A stretch of 64,000 bases of DNA from Sphingobacterium sp. SYP-B4668 (GCF_027627455.1 NZ_CP115483.1:434001-498000); one strand, 5' to 3'; counted from the stretch's first letter, positions 19,398 through 29,811 are shown. Numbers and translations: made by a program. The notes: generated by a model from the sequence alone, not told the origin.

Positions 19398-19854
19398 ATC
19401 GTTGTGTTTTATTTTTTACATCAATCAGCAAGCTAAGAAATTTTGGGTGATCTCGTGATGAGGCAATCGCAATTTGACGTTTTTTAACATAATTGGGGAT
19501 TAGGTGATTGGAGACTAGGAGGTGGGTAACAGGGATAACTGTGCCATCCATTTAAAAAAAAACGGATGGTGGACACGCTTGCACAAACATGGCATCTCTT
19601 CATCTGAACCAACAAAATGAGGAGATATATGTGCGGTCTACCATCCGTCACCGACTAGCCCTGTGCACCACAAAACATGTATGTTCGAGGGAGTTCAAAA
19701 GCTATAATCGGTTATTACATTATACTTCAGTGCAATAAAAATAGTCCCTTTTTTGCTGTATTGCAAATAAAATGGTGTTTTTGTAGAAGAGGGGCGAGCG
19801 GTTTTGGTACCTTTGCCTAAGGAGCTTAATCCTGCAGATTTAAAGCACTGACAC
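19398..19854. other. Intergenic region with competing inverted repeats and the FUSC promoter
   Basis: About 455 bp without a gene. CCATCC (19544-19549) can pair with GGATGG (19564-19569) across an A-tract. The same second arm, ACGGATGGTGGAC (19562-19574), can instead pair with GTCTACCATCCGT (19636-19648) over 13 positions with one G-U. The two structures are mutually exclusive. A promoter-like box follows at 19808. Confidence 0.5.
19780..19815 (+). promoter_or_regulatory. Bacteroidota-type promoter for the FUSC gene
   Basis: TACCTTTG at 19808-19815 matches the -7 consensus TAnnTTTG, and a TTTG at 19780-19783 could serve as the -33 element. The spacing of 24 nt is somewhat long. The box is about 40 bp before the start codon at 19855. 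Confidence 0.45.
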
Positions 19855-20937
19855 ATGGAACTCTTGACCACAATCTGGGCCGCCATACGGGAAGAAACTC
19901 GACAGTTTTTCCAACTCAAGAAAACAGAGCGGCTCTGGCATATTCCCGTCTTGGCGTCGTTGTGTATGGGATTGCCCTTGCTGATTGGCTATGCTTTGGG
20001 AAGGATGGACTACGGTATACTGTCCTGTATTGGGGGATTAGTGATTTTGTATATGCCTGCAACAGCGCTAGAGCATCGTATGCTGACTTTACTGCTTTGT
20101 GCATTTGGTTTTATCATCAGCTTTGCCATCGGAGCGGTTTTTAGTTTTAACCCTATCCTTTCTGCTACAGTTTTGGGGCTGTTTGCTTTTGGCATCAATT
20201 GGATCGTCAACTATTTTGCATTACCTCCGCCGCGTAATTTCTTTTTTATCATGATTGCCTCTATGGCGAGTTGTATGCCTTTCGATTGGACGACGTTGCC
20301 GACAAAGATTGGGTTGATCGCGTTGGGGACAATATTTGCCTGTATCTTTGCTCTGTTTTACAGTCTGTATGCGGTGCGCAAATTCCAACAGGCTGTACCC
20401 CCCACTCCAACCAGACCAAATAATGATGCGATCCATGTGGAGTCATTCATCATCGGTGTATTCATCTCGAGCAGTCTCTTGATTGGACATTTTTTTAAAT
20501 TGGACAATCCGTACTGGATTCCGATATCCTGCCTTGCGGTGATGCAAGGACTTAATGTGGCACATGTAGGGCGTCGTAGTTTCCATCGAATTTTGGGGAC
20601 ATTCTTAGGAATGGGCCTTACTTGGATACTGCTTATTTTAGATCTCAGCCCCTTGCAGATTTGTTTTACAATTCTCATCTTGCAGTTTATAATCGAGATG
20701 CTCGTGGTAAGACACTATGCTTTGGCCGTTTTCTTCATCACACCGCTAACTTTTTTTCTTGCAGAAATAGGTGCAGGATTCGATATCGATATCGATCGCT
20801 TGATTGGAGCACGGTTGTTGGACATCGTTATTGGGAGCCTAATAGGCGTTTTCGGAGGATGGATGCTCCATAATAAGCAATTACAACGTATAGCCCGATG
20901 GAAAGTATATATGGGCCGGAGAAAAGGCCATAGCTAA
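19855..20937 (+). CDS. FUSC-family inner-membrane protein (aromatic-acid-exporter-like)
   Basis: A 360-residue polytopic membrane protein with roughly ten hydrophobic helices in two repeats. The first half (WHIPVLASLCMGLPLLIGYA, then YGILSCIGGLVILYMP) and the second (NPYWIPISCLAVMQGLN, then VGRRSFHRILGTFLGMGLTW) carry the FUSC hallmark, a hydrophobic segment followed by the R-x-x-x-R-x-x-G-T-x-x-G motif. Relatives include the membrane part of AaeB- and YccS-type proteins, but this one lacks their large cytosolic domain. Substrate is unknown; efflux of aromatic or organic acids is only the family's reputation. It appears monocistronic, with its own promoter box and a terminator hairpin after it. 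Confidence 0.88.
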   Translation: MELLTTIWAAIREETRQFFQLKKTERLWHIPVLASLCMGLPLLIGYALGRMDYGILSCIGGLVILYMPATALEHRMLTLLLCAFGFIISFAIGAVFSFNPILSATVLGLFAFGINWIVNYFALPPPRNFFFIMIASMASCMPFDWTTLPTKIGLIALGTIFACIFALFYSLYAVRKFQQAVPPTPTRPNNDAIHVESFIIGVFISSSLLIGHFFKLDNPYWIPISCLAVMQGLNVAHVGRRSFHRILGTFLGMGLTWILLILDLSPLQICFTILILQFIIEMLVVRHYALAVFFITPLTFFLAEIGAGFDIDIDRLIGARLLDIVIGSLIGVFGGWMLHNKQLQRIARWKVYMGRRKGHS

Positions 20938-20963
20938 TTTGTTATTTGCTTCCCATGGAAAGA

Positions 20964-21002
20964 CCTGGCCACTGAGGTACGTATCGTCCCGCAGTGGCCA
21001 GG
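20964..21002. terminator. Hairpin between convergent genes, probable bidirectional terminator
   Basis: CCTGGCCACTG (20964-20974) and CAGTGGCCAGG (20992-21002) form an 11-bp perfect GC-rich stem with a 17-nt loop. It fills the 84-bp gap between the ends of the FUSC gene and the convergent esterase gene. There is no T-run, so termination strength is uncertain. Confidence 0.7.
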
Positions 21003-21021
21003 CCCATTTGGGAAAGAGTAT

Positions 21022-23565
21022 TTAACGGGTTACATGCCAAGAATTGTCGTAGAACCCAGCGTCCAAGATACCCTCAGCACCAACTTTGAGCATATCCAAC
21101 TTAAAGAACATATAGTCTGGAAATCCACTCGCTCCAGCAAAATATTGATTGGCTGTGGCGGCTTGCATTCCCTTGATACCTGTCCCGGTAATGATGCCGA
21201 CAGATCGTGATACTGTTCCAGGCTTTTTCCAATAGAAGTAGCCTCCAAGATCGTTTCCTTGATAGTGCTTGTCACCGACGATAACCTGCCCGGATGTCAC
21301 TGAAATGGGGCAATCGTGAAGGAGTGCGTCCCAGGCGCTATTGGTTTTGGAATTGCCCACAAGGATAATATTACGATCGGTATATTTTTGCGCATCAAAC
21401 TCTTGATCGGAAATAATTTCAAACGCACCATTGCCTCTGTAATACCACGATTCGGCATCGTATCTCACTTTTTCTATTGCCCAATTATTTTCTGCTTTCG
21501 TACCACGGGTGCCGTATACATAGACCATGCTATGGTCGAAGGCTTCCTTGAAGGTGCCATTCCGGTGTGGTCCTTTGTCGGCTAAAGATGGCGCATCTAT
21601 TATTTTCCAAGTGTTGTTCTCCTTCTGGAGAAATACCGAAGAGCGATTGGTCGCAGACGTAGGATAGGTAAGTGTATTCAAGCTATCAAGTGTAATGGAT
21701 ATGGGATGGCCGATCGTGAATCCGCTTAGATCTAAGCGCAGGATGCGGACATTGTCCGTACGGCCTGTGATGCTATATTTTTCACGATCGCGCAGCAATT
21801 GGATATGGGAATAGTGAAGCGGCTGGAGCTGCTGATAAACCGTCCCCCAATAGTAAGAGGCCGAAATGCCGGGATTGGCGGTTTTAAAATCGATTTGATC
21901 GACATTGGTAGTTGTTTTTCGGGTGTGTGCTTTGAAATAGTCAAAAAGGGGCTTCCAATCCACACTTTCGTTGCTGTACCAATGTGAACCTCCAGGGTAT
22001 TCATAGTAGCTAAAATCTGGATGAAAGGCGCCAAGTACTGCTCGCATCTGCCGAGCATATTCCACCGGAACGGTGCGATCGGCATCGCCATGCAGTACAT
22101 ACACGCCTAGTGGCTTATAGTTGGTTGCATATGCCAATACATCACTTTGATTTCCCGATCGAAGGAGTACATCTTCTAACGCATTGCGCCCTTTGTCAGG
22201 AACGAGCCCATCTGCCGAGCCGTAGCCCTTTAACGTCGGATATCCGGCGCAAGGCGCTATTGCTGCCCATTTATCGGGATAGGTGGCGCCTAAGAACCAA
22301 GTCCCGTGACCACCCATAGAATGCCCTGTTAGATAGATGCGTTGGCTGTCAGGCTGTAGTTGCTGCTTGGCTAGACCAAGAACCTCTAATGCATCCAGAC
22401 GGCCCCAATCTTCCCAATTGAATCCGCGTGGGCGGCGATTGGTAGGGGCTATCAAGGTGCCCCAGTCTTTGGGTTGGTAGGCTTGTGCTTGTCCTAGGGC
22501 TTCGACCCCAGCACCATGGACGGAAAAGAAAAGCGCATCTCCAGCTTTCTCTCCTCCTGTAGCGGGATTGACGGCATAGTACTGTACACTACCATCAATC
22601 CTGCTGATGAATGTGATGCGGTAAGGGGTCTTTGTATCAACGCTTCTGAGCGTGATGTCTTTCTGGTCGACGACCTTTCCGCCTTGTAACAATTCCAGCT
22701 GGCTAACGATATTTCCGATATCTTGGACAGATGACCCATCGATATGGACCGCAATCTTTCTTGTACTCTGCGCCATGATGGGAGGTACGGAAGTAATCGT
22801 TTGACGTCCATGGGTTGTGCTTTGGATTTTTAGATCTTGTAGCTTTTTAGGGCTGTTATTGATGATGACGAGACCAAGTGTAAGCTTCTTATTGTCTCTG
22901 CCATGCACAATATCGGGCAATGTAAGGTCATCGGTAGCAAGTAACGCGCTTTGCTTTGCGAAACGGAGTTGTGCGGAAACGTATGTCCCCCGGACATAAA
23001 AGTCATTCAACCCTTTTTTGAGACGGACGGGCAATTCCAGCCACCCCATTCTGTAGGGGTCGCCTGCATGTAGTTCGCCATTGATGAGTACCGCACTGTT
23101 GCCTTTGATGTTCAAGAGGGCATCCTGCTCCTTGTCCGAATGATAGGATAGGTAAAGGTAGCTGGACCGTGGCCCGCGATAGGAAGTCGTCGCCCTAGGT
23201 GTATGACCTTGCTCGGCAACACGACCGGGCCCGGGTGGATTGTTGGGTTGACGGAGGTTACCGCCAGTACTACGTTGAGGCCTGAAGAAACCCGTGCTAT
23301 CTGCGACTACGGCTGTCCATAAGGAGGGGGTCTGTTGTTGGTCCCAAGGCTTGCCTACTTGAGGCCGGACTACACCCTGGTGGTAATATTGCCATAGGAG
23401 TTCGTCTGTGTACAAGGCTTCTCGACCATAGGTATAGGGGACCTCTACAGATAGTCCTTCAGTAAAGGAATGGAGCTGTTGGGCGGATATACACATGGGT
23501 AGTAGAGGCAGACTGAGCACCAGAAATAACAATTTCCAGCTCGGATATAGGGAGGCGTGTTTCAT
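21022..23565 (-). CDS. Secreted alpha/beta-hydrolase (esterase/peptidase-like), multidomain
   Basis: An 847-residue protein with a signal peptide (about 1-28). The N-terminal 330 residues are beta-rich with no motif I recognise. The central alpha/beta-hydrolase has the oxyanion block VHGAGVEAL, the nucleophile elbow GHSMGGHGTW (Ser416), HGDADRTVP (Asp496) and GGSHWY (His528), a complete triad. The C-terminal 290 residues are another beta-rich region. The family includes PHB-depolymerase-like and carbohydrate esterases; an acetyl or feruloyl esterase acting on glycans is plausible beside the divergent glycoside hydrolases. It appears monocistronic. Confidence 0.87.
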   Translation of the reverse strand: MKHASLYPSWKLLFLVLSLPLLPMCISAQQLHSFTEGLSVEVPYTYGREALYTDELLWQYYHQGVVRPQVGKPWDQQQTPSLWTAVVADSTGFFRPQRSTGGNLRQPNNPPGPGRVAEQGHTPRATTSYRGPRSSYLYLSYHSDKEQDALLNIKGNSAVLINGELHAGDPYRMGWLELPVRLKKGLNDFYVRGTYVSAQLRFAKQSALLATDDLTLPDIVHGRDNKKLTLGLVIINNSPKKLQDLKIQSTTHGRQTITSVPPIMAQSTRKIAVHIDGSSVQDIGNIVSQLELLQGGKVVDQKDITLRSVDTKTPYRITFISRIDGSVQYYAVNPATGGEKAGDALFFSVHGAGVEALGQAQAYQPKDWGTLIAPTNRRPRGFNWEDWGRLDALEVLGLAKQQLQPDSQRIYLTGHSMGGHGTWFLGATYPDKWAAIAPCAGYPTLKGYGSADGLVPDKGRNALEDVLLRSGNQSDVLAYATNYKPLGVYVLHGDADRTVPVEYARQMRAVLGAFHPDFSYYEYPGGSHWYSNESVDWKPLFDYFKAHTRKTTTNVDQIDFKTANPGISASYYWGTVYQQLQPLHYSHIQLLRDREKYSITGRTDNVRILRLDLSGFTIGHPISITLDSLNTLTYPTSATNRSSVFLQKENNTWKIIDAPSLADKGPHRNGTFKEAFDHSMVYVYGTRGTKAENNWAIEKVRYDAESWYYRGNGAFEIISDQEFDAQKYTDRNIILVGNSKTNSAWDALLHDCPISVTSGQVIVGDKHYQGNDLGGYFYWKKPGTVSRSVGIITGTGIKGMQAATANQYFAGASGFPDYMFFKLDMLKVGAEGILDAGFYDNSWHVTR

Positions 23566-23951
23566 TGGGATGCAAGGTTAGGATTTCATATGAAAAAGGG
23601 TTTAGCAGTATAAAAATAGCATTAAGTTGTGAAGTTGGCAAGTGATTGTTGATGGGACCGTAGGGATTGGGGTTTAGGTTATTGGAATTAAGTTATAGGG
23701 GTTGAAGATTAGAGGAAGAATCGATGTGGAGAAGGATCCGCGATAAGGTGTCTATAGGAGAAGGAGTGGACAATATAGTGTTAGTATTGGGTAATATAGG
23801 CGTAAAAATTTTCGGATCAATTGCGTTAATTTAGGGTCGGTTAAATAGGGACCAATTACAGGGATGCTCTAGCTATACCGTAAGTGTGCAAACCAGATAT
23901 AAGCTGTTTCAAGACTGAGACGTTATCAATTAAAAACATAAAAATCCAATC
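23566..23951. other. Divergent promoter region of the esterase and glycoside hydrolase genes
   Basis: About 385 bp with no gene. It should carry back-to-back promoters. A degenerate -7-like TAACCTTG lies on the minus strand at about 23574-23581, very near the esterase start. No clear operator palindrome was found. Confidence 0.4.
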
Positions 23952-26366
23952 ATGTTAAATAAATGGAGAATAATACCCGTGCTCTGTCTATTGCTGTTGC
24001 TGGTTCAGATTGGCAAGGCGACAGATTTGCAGACCAAGCAGACGAAAGTGCGCCTAGATGAAAAAGGGTTTTATACGTCGATTCAGGTAGCTGGAACAGA
24101 AATTCTATCGAAAGGTGCTTATCCGATTGTGTCTGCGGTGAAGGATGGTCAAATCATTCTGCCGAAAAGACTGGAGGTCAAGGGGGAGCGATTCATTTTG
24201 CAAATGGCTGATGGGGGTGAAGTGGTATTGGATGTGAAGCAGATGGCACACGCGATTACTTACGAAATTGTCGAGCTAAGCAATCAATATAGATTGGTGC
24301 TATTTGGCCCCGTGAAAGTTGATCTCCATGAGGTGGTAGGAGAAATAGTAGGTGTGGTACAGCAGAGCGAAATTGCTTTTGGCATCCAGGCGATGAACAG
24401 TAAAACGAATGGTGGTATCCCGCAGGAAGCGGCGACACAATATAGTACCCAATTTGGGTATAAGGGAGCAAATACAGAGCTCTCGGTAGCGAGTGTACCG
24501 TTCTATAATCTTGCTGCGGTCAATACCGCCGATGGTACCGTATTCCAATTATCTGCCCGTGATCGACAACAAACAGAATATCGGAAGGTACAGCAGTTGG
24601 AGAAGTCACTCACGCTGCCTCTCACTGGGCCGGATGCTTCTATTGTGGGGGCCAAAGTCGCTTTGTTTGGGGATGCTCGTGCAGCAATCCTGAGTCGCAT
24701 CGGGCAAGTGGAATTGGAGCAAGGGCTGCCACACCCGCTATTGGATGGTGAGTGGGACAAAGCGTCCAGATCGGCTATGGACTCCTATCTCATATCCAAC
24801 TTTTCGGAAAATGATTTTGACTTTGTCTTGGACAAGGTGCAACTGGCGGGATTCAGAAATGTATACCACACCGACCCTTTCGAAACTTGGGGGCACTTCA
24901 ACTGGAAACCCGCGTTTGTGAAAAATGGAGATGAGGGGGTGAAAGTATTGGTGGATAAAGCGAGGGCCAAGGGCATACGCGTGGGGGTGCATACGTTGAC
25001 GAATTTTTTAACTACCAACGATGCATACGTGACGCCCGTGCCCAGTAAGAAGCTGTTGAAACAAGGGCAACTCAGCTTGCTGCATTCGCTAGATGCAGGG
25101 CAGACAGAAATGGAGGTGCAAGCCTCGGATTTGTTTGAAATGCCATTGACGCTCAATGCTATGCAGATAGATGATGAGCTGATTACCTTTGGTAAAGTGG
25201 AGAAAATGGGAGATAAGCTGAAGTTGACCGGATGTACCAGAGGGGCTTTCGGGACACAGGCTTCGACTCATCAAAAGACGACTCCCCTATATAAATTGTG
25301 GGACTATCCGTATAAAACATTATTCCCAGATCTGTCGCTGCAGGACGAATTTGCACATCGACTGGCGGATATTTTCAACAAAACGGGATTAAAGCAGATT
25401 TCCTTTGATGGTCTAGAAGGGAGTATGTATACTGGACATGACTACTATGCAACGGCTCGATTCATTAAAGAATACTATGAGCATTTGACGGATAAGACCG
25501 ATTTGATCAATGATGCGAGTCGATTGGATCATTTTCTTTGGCATATACACACCAGGATGAATTGGGGTGAACCTTGGGGAGAAGAGATGCGGAAGGGGCA
25601 GGTCGAGAATAGGATCAAGAACCAAGAGTTTTTTAAACGCAACCTTTTTCCGCGGATGTTGGGTTGGTTTTTGGTACGATTGGCCGACCGTAAATTCGAA
25701 ACCACGACGCTCGAAGATTTGGAATGGGCACTTTCGGAATCTGCGGGCTTTGACTCAGGCTACGCCATGAGCATCAATATGCAGACACTCCGTAAGCATG
25801 GACAGATCGACCAATTATTGACGGCGATGAAAAATTGGGACCGATTGAGAAAAGCCAAAGCATTTACTGACGAACAGATGCAGCGTCTACGAGATCCGGA
25901 GACCGAATGGCATCTGGAAAAGGTGAATGAACAACAATTTTTGTTGTATCCGCTCTTTATATCGGATCGCTACCGTTGCGATTTGTCGGAGATGCAACCC
26001 GGACAGCCCGGAGGAGCAGATTGGTCGTGGCAATCACCCAACGAAGGGACCTATGCTCTGCGTCTAAAAGTCGAGGGCGATGGTGCGATATCCAACCCTT
26101 CTTTTACGACGGCGAAGGGTGTTATTAAGATAGAGGGAACTATTGAAGCCGATCAGTATCTCTTGCTGGATCATGAGGGTACCGCCTTGCTAACGGACAA
26201 AAATTTTAACACGATCAAAAAACTAAATGTACAAGGGAAGGCTATCTTGCCACAAGGTAACTCAAGCATTGCTTTTGCATGTGATGCTGAGGCCGATAGC
26301 AGCCCCGAAGTACTGGTCAGATATAGTGTAAGAGGTAAGGCCGAAGAGATAAATCTGCCAAAATAG
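23952..26366 (+). CDS. Putative secreted glycoside hydrolase, (beta/alpha)8-barrel type, family not assigned
   Basis: An 804-residue protein with signal peptide (about 1-23). The N-terminal third is a beta-rich domain; the middle looks like a TIM barrel, with AGFRNVYHTDPFETWGHF, GIRVGVHTLTNFL and KQISFDGLEG (Asp486 and Glu489). The last block, an Asp on a predicted strand end, is typical of a catalytic residue in retaining glycosidases of the GH-D type. A beta insertion (about 370-445, with LKLTGCTRGAFGTQAS) interrupts the barrel, and a C-terminal beta-sandwich follows. I do not recognise the CAZy family. It is followed after 57 bp by a GH95 enzyme and probably forms one transcript with it. 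Confidence 0.65.
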   Translation: MLNKWRIIPVLCLLLLLVQIGKATDLQTKQTKVRLDEKGFYTSIQVAGTEILSKGAYPIVSAVKDGQIILPKRLEVKGERFILQMADGGEVVLDVKQMAHAITYEIVELSNQYRLVLFGPVKVDLHEVVGEIVGVVQQSEIAFGIQAMNSKTNGGIPQEAATQYSTQFGYKGANTELSVASVPFYNLAAVNTADGTVFQLSARDRQQTEYRKVQQLEKSLTLPLTGPDASIVGAKVALFGDARAAILSRIGQVELEQGLPHPLLDGEWDKASRSAMDSYLISNFSENDFDFVLDKVQLAGFRNVYHTDPFETWGHFNWKPAFVKNGDEGVKVLVDKARAKGIRVGVHTLTNFLTTNDAYVTPVPSKKLLKQGQLSLLHSLDAGQTEMEVQASDLFEMPLTLNAMQIDDELITFGKVEKMGDKLKLTGCTRGAFGTQASTHQKTTPLYKLWDYPYKTLFPDLSLQDEFAHRLADIFNKTGLKQISFDGLEGSMYTGHDYYATARFIKEYYEHLTDKTDLINDASRLDHFLWHIHTRMNWGEPWGEEMRKGQVENRIKNQEFFKRNLFPRMLGWFLVRLADRKFETTTLEDLEWALSESAGFDSGYAMSINMQTLRKHGQIDQLLTAMKNWDRLRKAKAFTDEQMQRLRDPETEWHLEKVNEQQFLLYPLFISDRYRCDLSEMQPGQPGGADWSWQSPNEGTYALRLKVEGDGAISNPSFTTAKGVIKIEGTIEADQYLLLDHEGTALLTDKNFNTIKKLNVQGKAILPQGNSSIAFACDAEADSSPEVLVRYSVRGKAEEINLPK

Positions 26367-26423
26367 TAATGACAAAGAAGCCTTTCGGGAGGAATGGTAG
26401 GGATATCGTGAGGAAAGGGGCAA

Positions 26424-28811
26424 GTGAATGACAGAATGAAATCGACTTTAAAGATGAAAATCCAATTGTGTATCTATATGTTCTCGTTGATGGGCATGCA
26501 GCTGAAGGCACAACACCAAGAGCATGTACTGTGGTATGATGCGCCAGCGAAGGTTTGGGAAGAGGCCCTGCCGGTGGGCAATGGACGTTTGGGAGCGATG
26601 GTTTTTGGTGACTGGAATCGAGAGGTTATACAGCTGAACGAAGAAAGCCTATGGGCCGGAACAAAAACTCAGGCGGATGCGAATGCTGCTGCAAAGATGC
26701 CGGAAATCCAGCGCCTGTTGTTGGATGGTGAGATAGCGAAGGCGTCTGCACTCTCGGACAAGGTTTTGAGAAGCGATCCGTTGAGGATACGGTCCTATCA
26801 ATCGTTTGGTGATTTCAGAATTGATTTTGCAACAAAAAGCTATTCGCCGAAACAGATTACGGGATATCGCCGATCGTTGGATATACAGACGGGCGTAGCT
26901 GCGGTACAGTACGAATTAAACGGGGTGCAATACAAACGGGAGATATTTGCTTCCGCTCCAGACAATGTCATTGTCATACGACTATCGGCCAATAAACCTG
27001 GACAACTTACCTTTAGATTTTCATACGGACGCGAGCAGGATGCTACAGCTTTACCACTCGGAGAAAAAGAGCTGATGATTCAAGGTCAAATAGCCGACTT
27101 ACCCATGGAGGATGGGGGTGATGTAGGCTTGCATATGAAATTTGCAGGTTTGGTAAGAGGCTCGCATACGGGAGGAAGTATGGTGACCAATGCTAATTCT
27201 TTCTTTGTCAAAGAGGCAGACGAAGTGTTGTTTTATTTTACAGCTGCGACAGATTACGACTTTACGAAGTTAAATTATGATCGGTCTATTGACCCATTAA
27301 CACGTTGTCAAGCTATATTGGCCGCGACGGAAGGACTTTCATTTGACCAGGCGAGACGTAGGCATACAGATGATCATGCCAAGATGTTCGACCGGGTGGT
27401 GTTCAATATGGGAAATCCGTCTGTATTACCGACGGATCAACGTCTTAAAAAAGTAAACGCCGGAGAAGTAGACTTGGGATTGATCAGCTTGTATTTTCAA
27501 TACGGACGCTATCTGTTGATGGGGTCTTCGCGTTCACCTGGTGTACTTCCTGCAAACTTACAGGGTATCTGGAACAAGGATATGAATGCGGCCTGGAGTT
27601 CGGATTTTCATACGAATATCAATATACAAATGAACTATTGGCCAGCTGAAGTGTGCAATCTCTCGGAGACGGTGATACCTTTTTCGAATCTGATAACGGC
27701 TTTGCGAGAACCAGGACGTGTGACTGCTCGCAAGACCTATAATTCTGCTGGATGGACGATGAACCACCTGACGGATTTATTTGGACGGACAGCCATTACG
27801 GACGGTGTGGGTTGGGGGACATTCCCGATTGCTGCTGCATGGCTGGTCTTACATCAATGGGACCATTATCTATTTACAGATGATTTGAGATATCTTAAAA
27901 GGGAGGCTTATCCAGCTATGCGGGAAGCCGCCGATTTTATTTTGGACTATCTGGTCGAGGATAAAAATGGGTATCTTGTCACTGCTCCATCAAACTCACC
28001 GGAAAATAGATACCGGATGGCGGATGGCCAAGTATTTATGCTGACTTATGGTGCAACAATGGATACGCAGATTATCACAGAATTGTTTCAGGCGTGCATA
28101 GAAGCGGCGGAGTTGACGGGGGAGAAGTCAGAATTTGTCAATCGATTGAAAAAAGCGAAAGCCCAACTACCTCCTGTTAAAATAAGTGCAAGATACAATA
28201 CTATCCAAGAGTGGATAGAAGACTATGAAGAGGTGGAGCCTGGACACAGGCATATATCACACCTCTTTGGTCTGTATCCCGGCAAGTCAATCACTCCGCA
28301 TCAAAAGGCTATTTTTGAAGCGGCTAGGCGGACAATCGAAAGGCGTCGATTCTATAACGAAAATGAATCCAATCGAATGGGAAGTTATACGGGTTGGAGC
28401 AGAGCGTGGATGATTAATTTTTATGCGCGCTTGTTAGATGGAGAAGAAGCTGGCGCTAACGTACAGGAGCTTTTGGCAAAGACTACGCTCAACAACCTCT
28501 TCAATACGCACCCACCTTTTCAGATTGATGGAAATTTTGGTGGTACGGCGGGGATAGCGGAGATGCTGCTCCAAAGTCATAATGAGGAGGTACACCTATT
28601 GCCCGCTCTGCCGTCTTTTTGGAGTATTGGCGAGATGAAGGGATTACGGGCACGGAACGGGTTGACGGTAGACTTGAAATGGAGCAATGGGCAACTGGTC
28701 TCGGCGACTGTATATGCAGATGAGGATAAGCAAGTGGCCGTACGGTACAAAGACAAGATTAGAAAGATAAAGGTCAAAAGTAAGCAGCCTTTTGTCCTTA
28801 CGATAAGCTAG
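26424..28811 (+). CDS. GH95-family glycoside hydrolase (alpha-L-fucosidase / alpha-L-galactosidase)
   Basis: A 795-residue secreted GH95 enzyme. The signal peptide ends LKAQHQ; in-frame Mets at 26424, 26436 and 26454 are possible starts. The N-terminal block [18 protein letters not shown] with NEESLWAG is diagnostic. The (alpha/alpha)6 barrel holds [20 protein letters not shown] followed by [12 protein letters not shown] (Asn398 and Asn400, the family's catalytic asparagines) and [17 protein letters not shown] (Asp702, catalytic base). GH95 inverts alpha-1,2-L-fucosyl or alpha-L-galactosyl links in mucin, milk and plant glycans. It acts with the preceding putative hydrolase and possibly the divergent esterase; no SusCD pair is adjacent. 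Confidence 0.95.
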   Translation: MNDRMKSTLKMKIQLCIYMFSLMGMQLKAQHQEHVLWYDAPAKVWEEALPVGNGRLGAMVFGDWNREVIQLNEESLWAGTKTQADANAAAKMPEIQRLLLDGEIAKASALSDKVLRSDPLRIRSYQSFGDFRIDFATKSYSPKQITGYRRSLDIQTGVAAVQYELNGVQYKREIFASAPDNVIVIRLSANKPGQLTFRFSYGREQDATALPLGEKELMIQGQIADLPMEDGGDVGLHMKFAGLVRGSHTGGSMVTNANSFFVKEADEVLFYFTAATDYDFTKLNYDRSIDPLTRCQAILAATEGLSFDQARRRHTDDHAKMFDRVVFNMGNPSVLPTDQRLKKVNAGEVDLGLISLYFQYGRYLLMGSSRSPGVLPANLQGIWNKDMNAAWSSDFHTNINIQMNYWPAEVCNLSETVIPFSNLITALREPGRVTARKTYNSAGWTMNHLTDLFGRTAITDGVGWGTFPIAAAWLVLHQWDHYLFTDDLRYLKREAYPAMREAADFILDYLVEDKNGYLVTAPSNSPENRYRMADGQVFMLTYGATMDTQIITELFQACIEAAELTGEKSEFVNRLKKAKAQLPPVKISARYNTIQEWIEDYEEVEPGHRHISHLFGLYPGKSITPHQKAIFEAARRTIERRRFYNENESNRMGSYTGWSRAWMINFYARLLDGEEAGANVQELLAKTTLNNLFNTHPPFQIDGNFGGTAGIAEMLLQSHNEEVHLLPALPSFWSIGEMKGLRARNGLTVDLKWSNGQLVSATVYADEDKQVAVRYKDKIRKIKVKSKQPFVLTIS

Positions 28812-29321
28812 CCAATGTAACATGGACTATCCTCTATGGAGCTCTGATTGGCTGAAACAAGGTTTAATCCATCGGCTTCAGAACTACTCTCGAATGAGTT
28901 GTGGTCAAAAACACGTCCAACTCTGTCGTGAATGAAATCCTTGGGCAGTCGACTTTACTGTCTATCTTCAATTACAAAGGATAATTGTGTATGACAAAGA
29001 AAAGGATAACGACGATCGCTAACAATGTAAATGTCTTAAATAATAATTTCACTTTTAATCTAGTTTTAAGGATAGATGATGAATTGCAAAGTTAACATTA
29101 AATTTACATGGTTGGTATACCTATATGTAGGTATATGCTATCTCCACGTCTAAGACCGCTATATCGACTAAGATTGCCCTGTAGGGTAGTAGTCAATTTA
29201 TCTTTTTTATAGATAGGATACCATCATAAACTCCGTATCACTTTTTATGGGCTGATGACTGCAAGTTACTAATTAGAGATAGTTAGATTGAAATTCAAGG
29301 CTTTTTGATTATCTTCAGACG
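28812..29321. other. Intergenic region with a palindromic site
   Basis: About 510 bp with no gene on either strand. The only clear structure is TATACCTA-TATG-TAGGTATA at 29117-29136. A weak pair AGCCAAT/ATTGGCT brackets 28810-28853 just after GH95 but has a long loop and no T-run. Confidence 0.45.
29117..29136. repeat. 8-bp inverted repeat, possible operator
   Basis: TATACCTA (29117-29124) and TAGGTATA (29129-29136) form a perfect inverted repeat around TATG, about 185 bp before the lipoprotein gene at 29322. It could be a regulator site or a small hairpin; there is no terminator T-tract. Confidence 0.45.
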
Positions 29322-29792
29322 ATGAGAAGGAAAACCAAGCTTAAACCCATATTTACTCTTTTTGCCTTACTACATGTATGCGTGTGGATGGTGAGCTGTT
29401 CGATTATCGATCCTTGTGACGGGGTAGCCTGTAGCACCGGACCTCCACGATTTGATGTCGTATTTGTCGATAAAGTGAGTGGAAAAGACGCATTTGAGGA
29501 GGGACGATTTAATCCCGGCGCAGTGAGGGTCATCCAGGATAATGGAGGACATGTATACAGTAAATTAATGGACAATGGAGATGGTAAAGTGTTGGCGATT
29601 TCCCTACTCAGTAAAGCTGGCGAAGTGAGGCTTACCGTATCGCTGGATGAGACAACAAAAATCTCATTAAAGGCGAATGTGCGAGAAGGGAAAGCAAAGT
29701 GCTGTACCAATTATTTTGCGGAGGAGATAGCTACGTTGGATATTCCGAGCGAATGGGATAAAAAGACTGGTTATTTAAAAATCGTCCTTTAG
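29322..29792 (+). CDS. Small lipoprotein of unknown function
   Basis: A 156-residue predicted lipoprotein; the signal has a basic start (MRRKTKLK) and the lipobox WMVSC (Cys26). The mature part (PCDGVACSTGPPRFDVVFVD) has four more cysteines, including a CC pair near residue 127, and a mostly beta-strand pattern consistent with a single carboxypeptidase-regulatory-like or Ig-like domain. I do not recognise a family. It lies 19 bp before the small membrane protein at 29812 and is probably co-transcribed with it and the ABC ATPase. Confidence 0.7.
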   Translation: MRRKTKLKPIFTLFALLHVCVWMVSCSIIDPCDGVACSTGPPRFDVVFVDKVSGKDAFEEGRFNPGAVRVIQDNGGHVYSKLMDNGDGKVLAISLLSKAGEVRLTVSLDETTKISLKANVREGKAKCCTNYFAEEIATLDIPSEWDKKTGYLKIVL

Positions 29793-29811
29793 GGAGAAAA
29801 ATAGAGGGCCC

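Noticed and set aside
26487..26505. 19-bp identity (TTGATGGGCATGCAGCTGA) between the GH95 gene and the barrel gene at 35328-35346
   Set aside because: Both copies encode LMGMQL in a signal peptide and flanks differ; most likely chance or convergent signal sequence, not a mobile repeat.
28810..28853. AGCCAAT/ATTGGCT pair just after GH95 as a terminator
   Set aside because: Only 7 bp with a 30-nt loop and no T-run; overlaps the stop codon.
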